A DNA stretch of 7,360 nt from an uncultured Clostridium sp. (lineage in GTDB: Bacteria; Bacillota; Clostridia; TANB77; CAG-508). Shown in pieces: positions 6,429 to 7,360 of the stretch. A program made the translations under genes and the position numbers. Location of the stretch: NCBI GenBank assembly GCA_947426875.1, contig CANEFU010000055.1:1-7360 (forward strand), in the 5' to 3' direction. Numbering within the stretch: position 1 is the first letter of the stretch; each line of letters opens with the position of its first letter. The notes beneath the pieces are model-generated. The model was not told where the DNA came from. It ran no database searches and saw nothing but the letters and a program-made list of their open reading frames with translations.

Positions 6429-7360
6429 GTTTGTATTCTAATCCTGTATTTCTTTTTTTTACATCTACATTTTGTATCATAAATTCTACTACTTTTTCAA
6501 TTCCTACGATGACTAATAATTTTTTAGCTCTTGTAATTCCTGTATAAAGTAAATTTCTAGTAAGTAGCATTGGTGATGCTGGTGGAATGACCATGATGAC
6601 TACATCAAATTCGCTTCCGTTGCGATTTATGGATGGTTATGGCATAGCTATGTTCAATTTGGTCTAAATCAGAGAATTCATACCAAGCTATCTTTTCGTC
6701 ATCGAATTTAATTTCTATTTGTTTTTCTCTTTCATTGATTTCTGTAACCGTTCCTATTTCTCCATTAAAGACGCCACTTCCCATCTCTTTTTTTCCAGAA
6801 ATGTGTTTTTCCCAATAAATATCATAATTATTTTTGATTTGCATGACTCTATCACCGATTCTAAAAACTGCTCCCATGCTTGCTTTTTCTGGCAAATCAT
6901 TATGATTGGGATTTAACTTTTCTTGTAAAGCTTTATTTAGCTCTTTTGTTCCTAATAATCCCTTTTTGGTTGGGGATAATACTTGTATACTTTGAAAAAA
7001 GTCATAATTTCCATAGTTTTGTAATCTGCCTGTGCAAAGTGAAATTACTTGTTCTAACATTCTTTCTTGCTGAATTTCTTTGATAAAAAAGAAGTCTTGT
7101 TTCATTTCTTCTTCTGCTTCTTCTCCTTTTTTTAAGAAATGTTCTCCTTGGTTCACTCTGTGTGCATTTAGGACAATCTTACTTTCTGCTGCTTGTCTAA
7201 AAATTTTATCCAAATGAATGGTAGCTATTTGCTCTGAATGTATTAAATCTTTCAAAACACTACCTGGTCCTACTGAAGCTAACTGGTCTTCATCTCCTAC
7301 TAATATTAATTTAGTTCCTTGATAGATGCATTTCAATAAATAATTCATTAAGAACATATC
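6406..7360 (-). pseudogene. recD2: RecD2/RecD-TraA-type SF1B DNA helicase, C-terminal part, frameshifted
   Basis: This is the C-terminal part of a 5'-3' SF1B helicase, and the gene continues past the window edge. The first visible residues DMFLMNYLL follow what would be the DE-box. Helicase motifs follow in order: GDEDQLASVGPG (motif III), IFRQAAESKIVLNAHRVN (motif IV region), GDRVMQIKNNYD with GVFNGEIGTV, ITIHKSQ (motif V) and LLYTGITRAKK (motif VI). After HKSQ the frame runs into a stop at 6605. Omitting one base (C on the minus strand, position 6619) restores HKSQGSEFDVVIMVIPP and joins perfectly to the downstream frame ending at 6406. It is therefore a one-base insertion, either a true mutation or a sequence error. 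The final residues, about HIGTP and the stop, lie in the adjoining transposon end and its border. Without the repair, the product would lack motif VI and probably be inactive. Confidence 0.88.

Noticed and set aside
6719..7083. Two overlapping plus-strand open frames opposite recD2, one of them hydrophobic
   Set aside because: The minus strand carries conserved helicase motifs here, and the hydrophobic appearance follows from the complement of charged codons.

Overview
The window is AT-rich and reads almost entirely from the minus strand. It looks like a chromosomal segment of a low-GC, spore-forming Bacillota of the Clostridia type. The evidence is a near-textbook SpoVT with a sigma-G-type promoter, a class III (Firmicutes-type) fructose-1,6-bisphosphatase, a RecD2-type helicase next to ComF, and strong GGAGG ribosome binding sites.

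In the direction of transcription (high to low coordinates) the layout is as follows. The C-terminal part of a recD2 helicase gene enters from the window edge (7360-6406) and carries a single-base frameshift. A 949-bp REP-associated (IS200-like, Y1/HUH) transposase element (about 5470-6418) is bounded by imperfect inverted repeats of 35 bp. Then come comF (5521-4832), a 113-bp inverted-repeat element that looks like a non-autonomous relative of the transposon (4712-4824), and a KAP-like P-loop NTPase of unknown role (4685-2694). Last are fbp (2687-732), its terminator, and spoVT (597-43) behind its own sporulation promoter.

The most informative region is the recD2/comF junction. The element ends exactly at both genes. 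Its right end provides the stop codon of recD2 and forms a terminator-like hairpin. A perfect-spacing sigma-A-type promoter inside the element precedes the transposase. The last codons of the transposase contain the Shine-Dalgarno sequence for comF, and the first ~17 codons of comF lie in the element's left end. The element therefore appears to have split a recD2-comF unit and re-supplied comF with promoter, ribosome binding site and start codon.

The KAP-like NTPase and fbp are separated by six bases and share a ribosome binding site region, so they are very probably co-transcribed. spoVT is separately controlled. There is no gene-free stretch longer than 300 bases; the largest gaps (4686-4831 and 6264-6405) are filled mostly by the repeat element and the transposon end.
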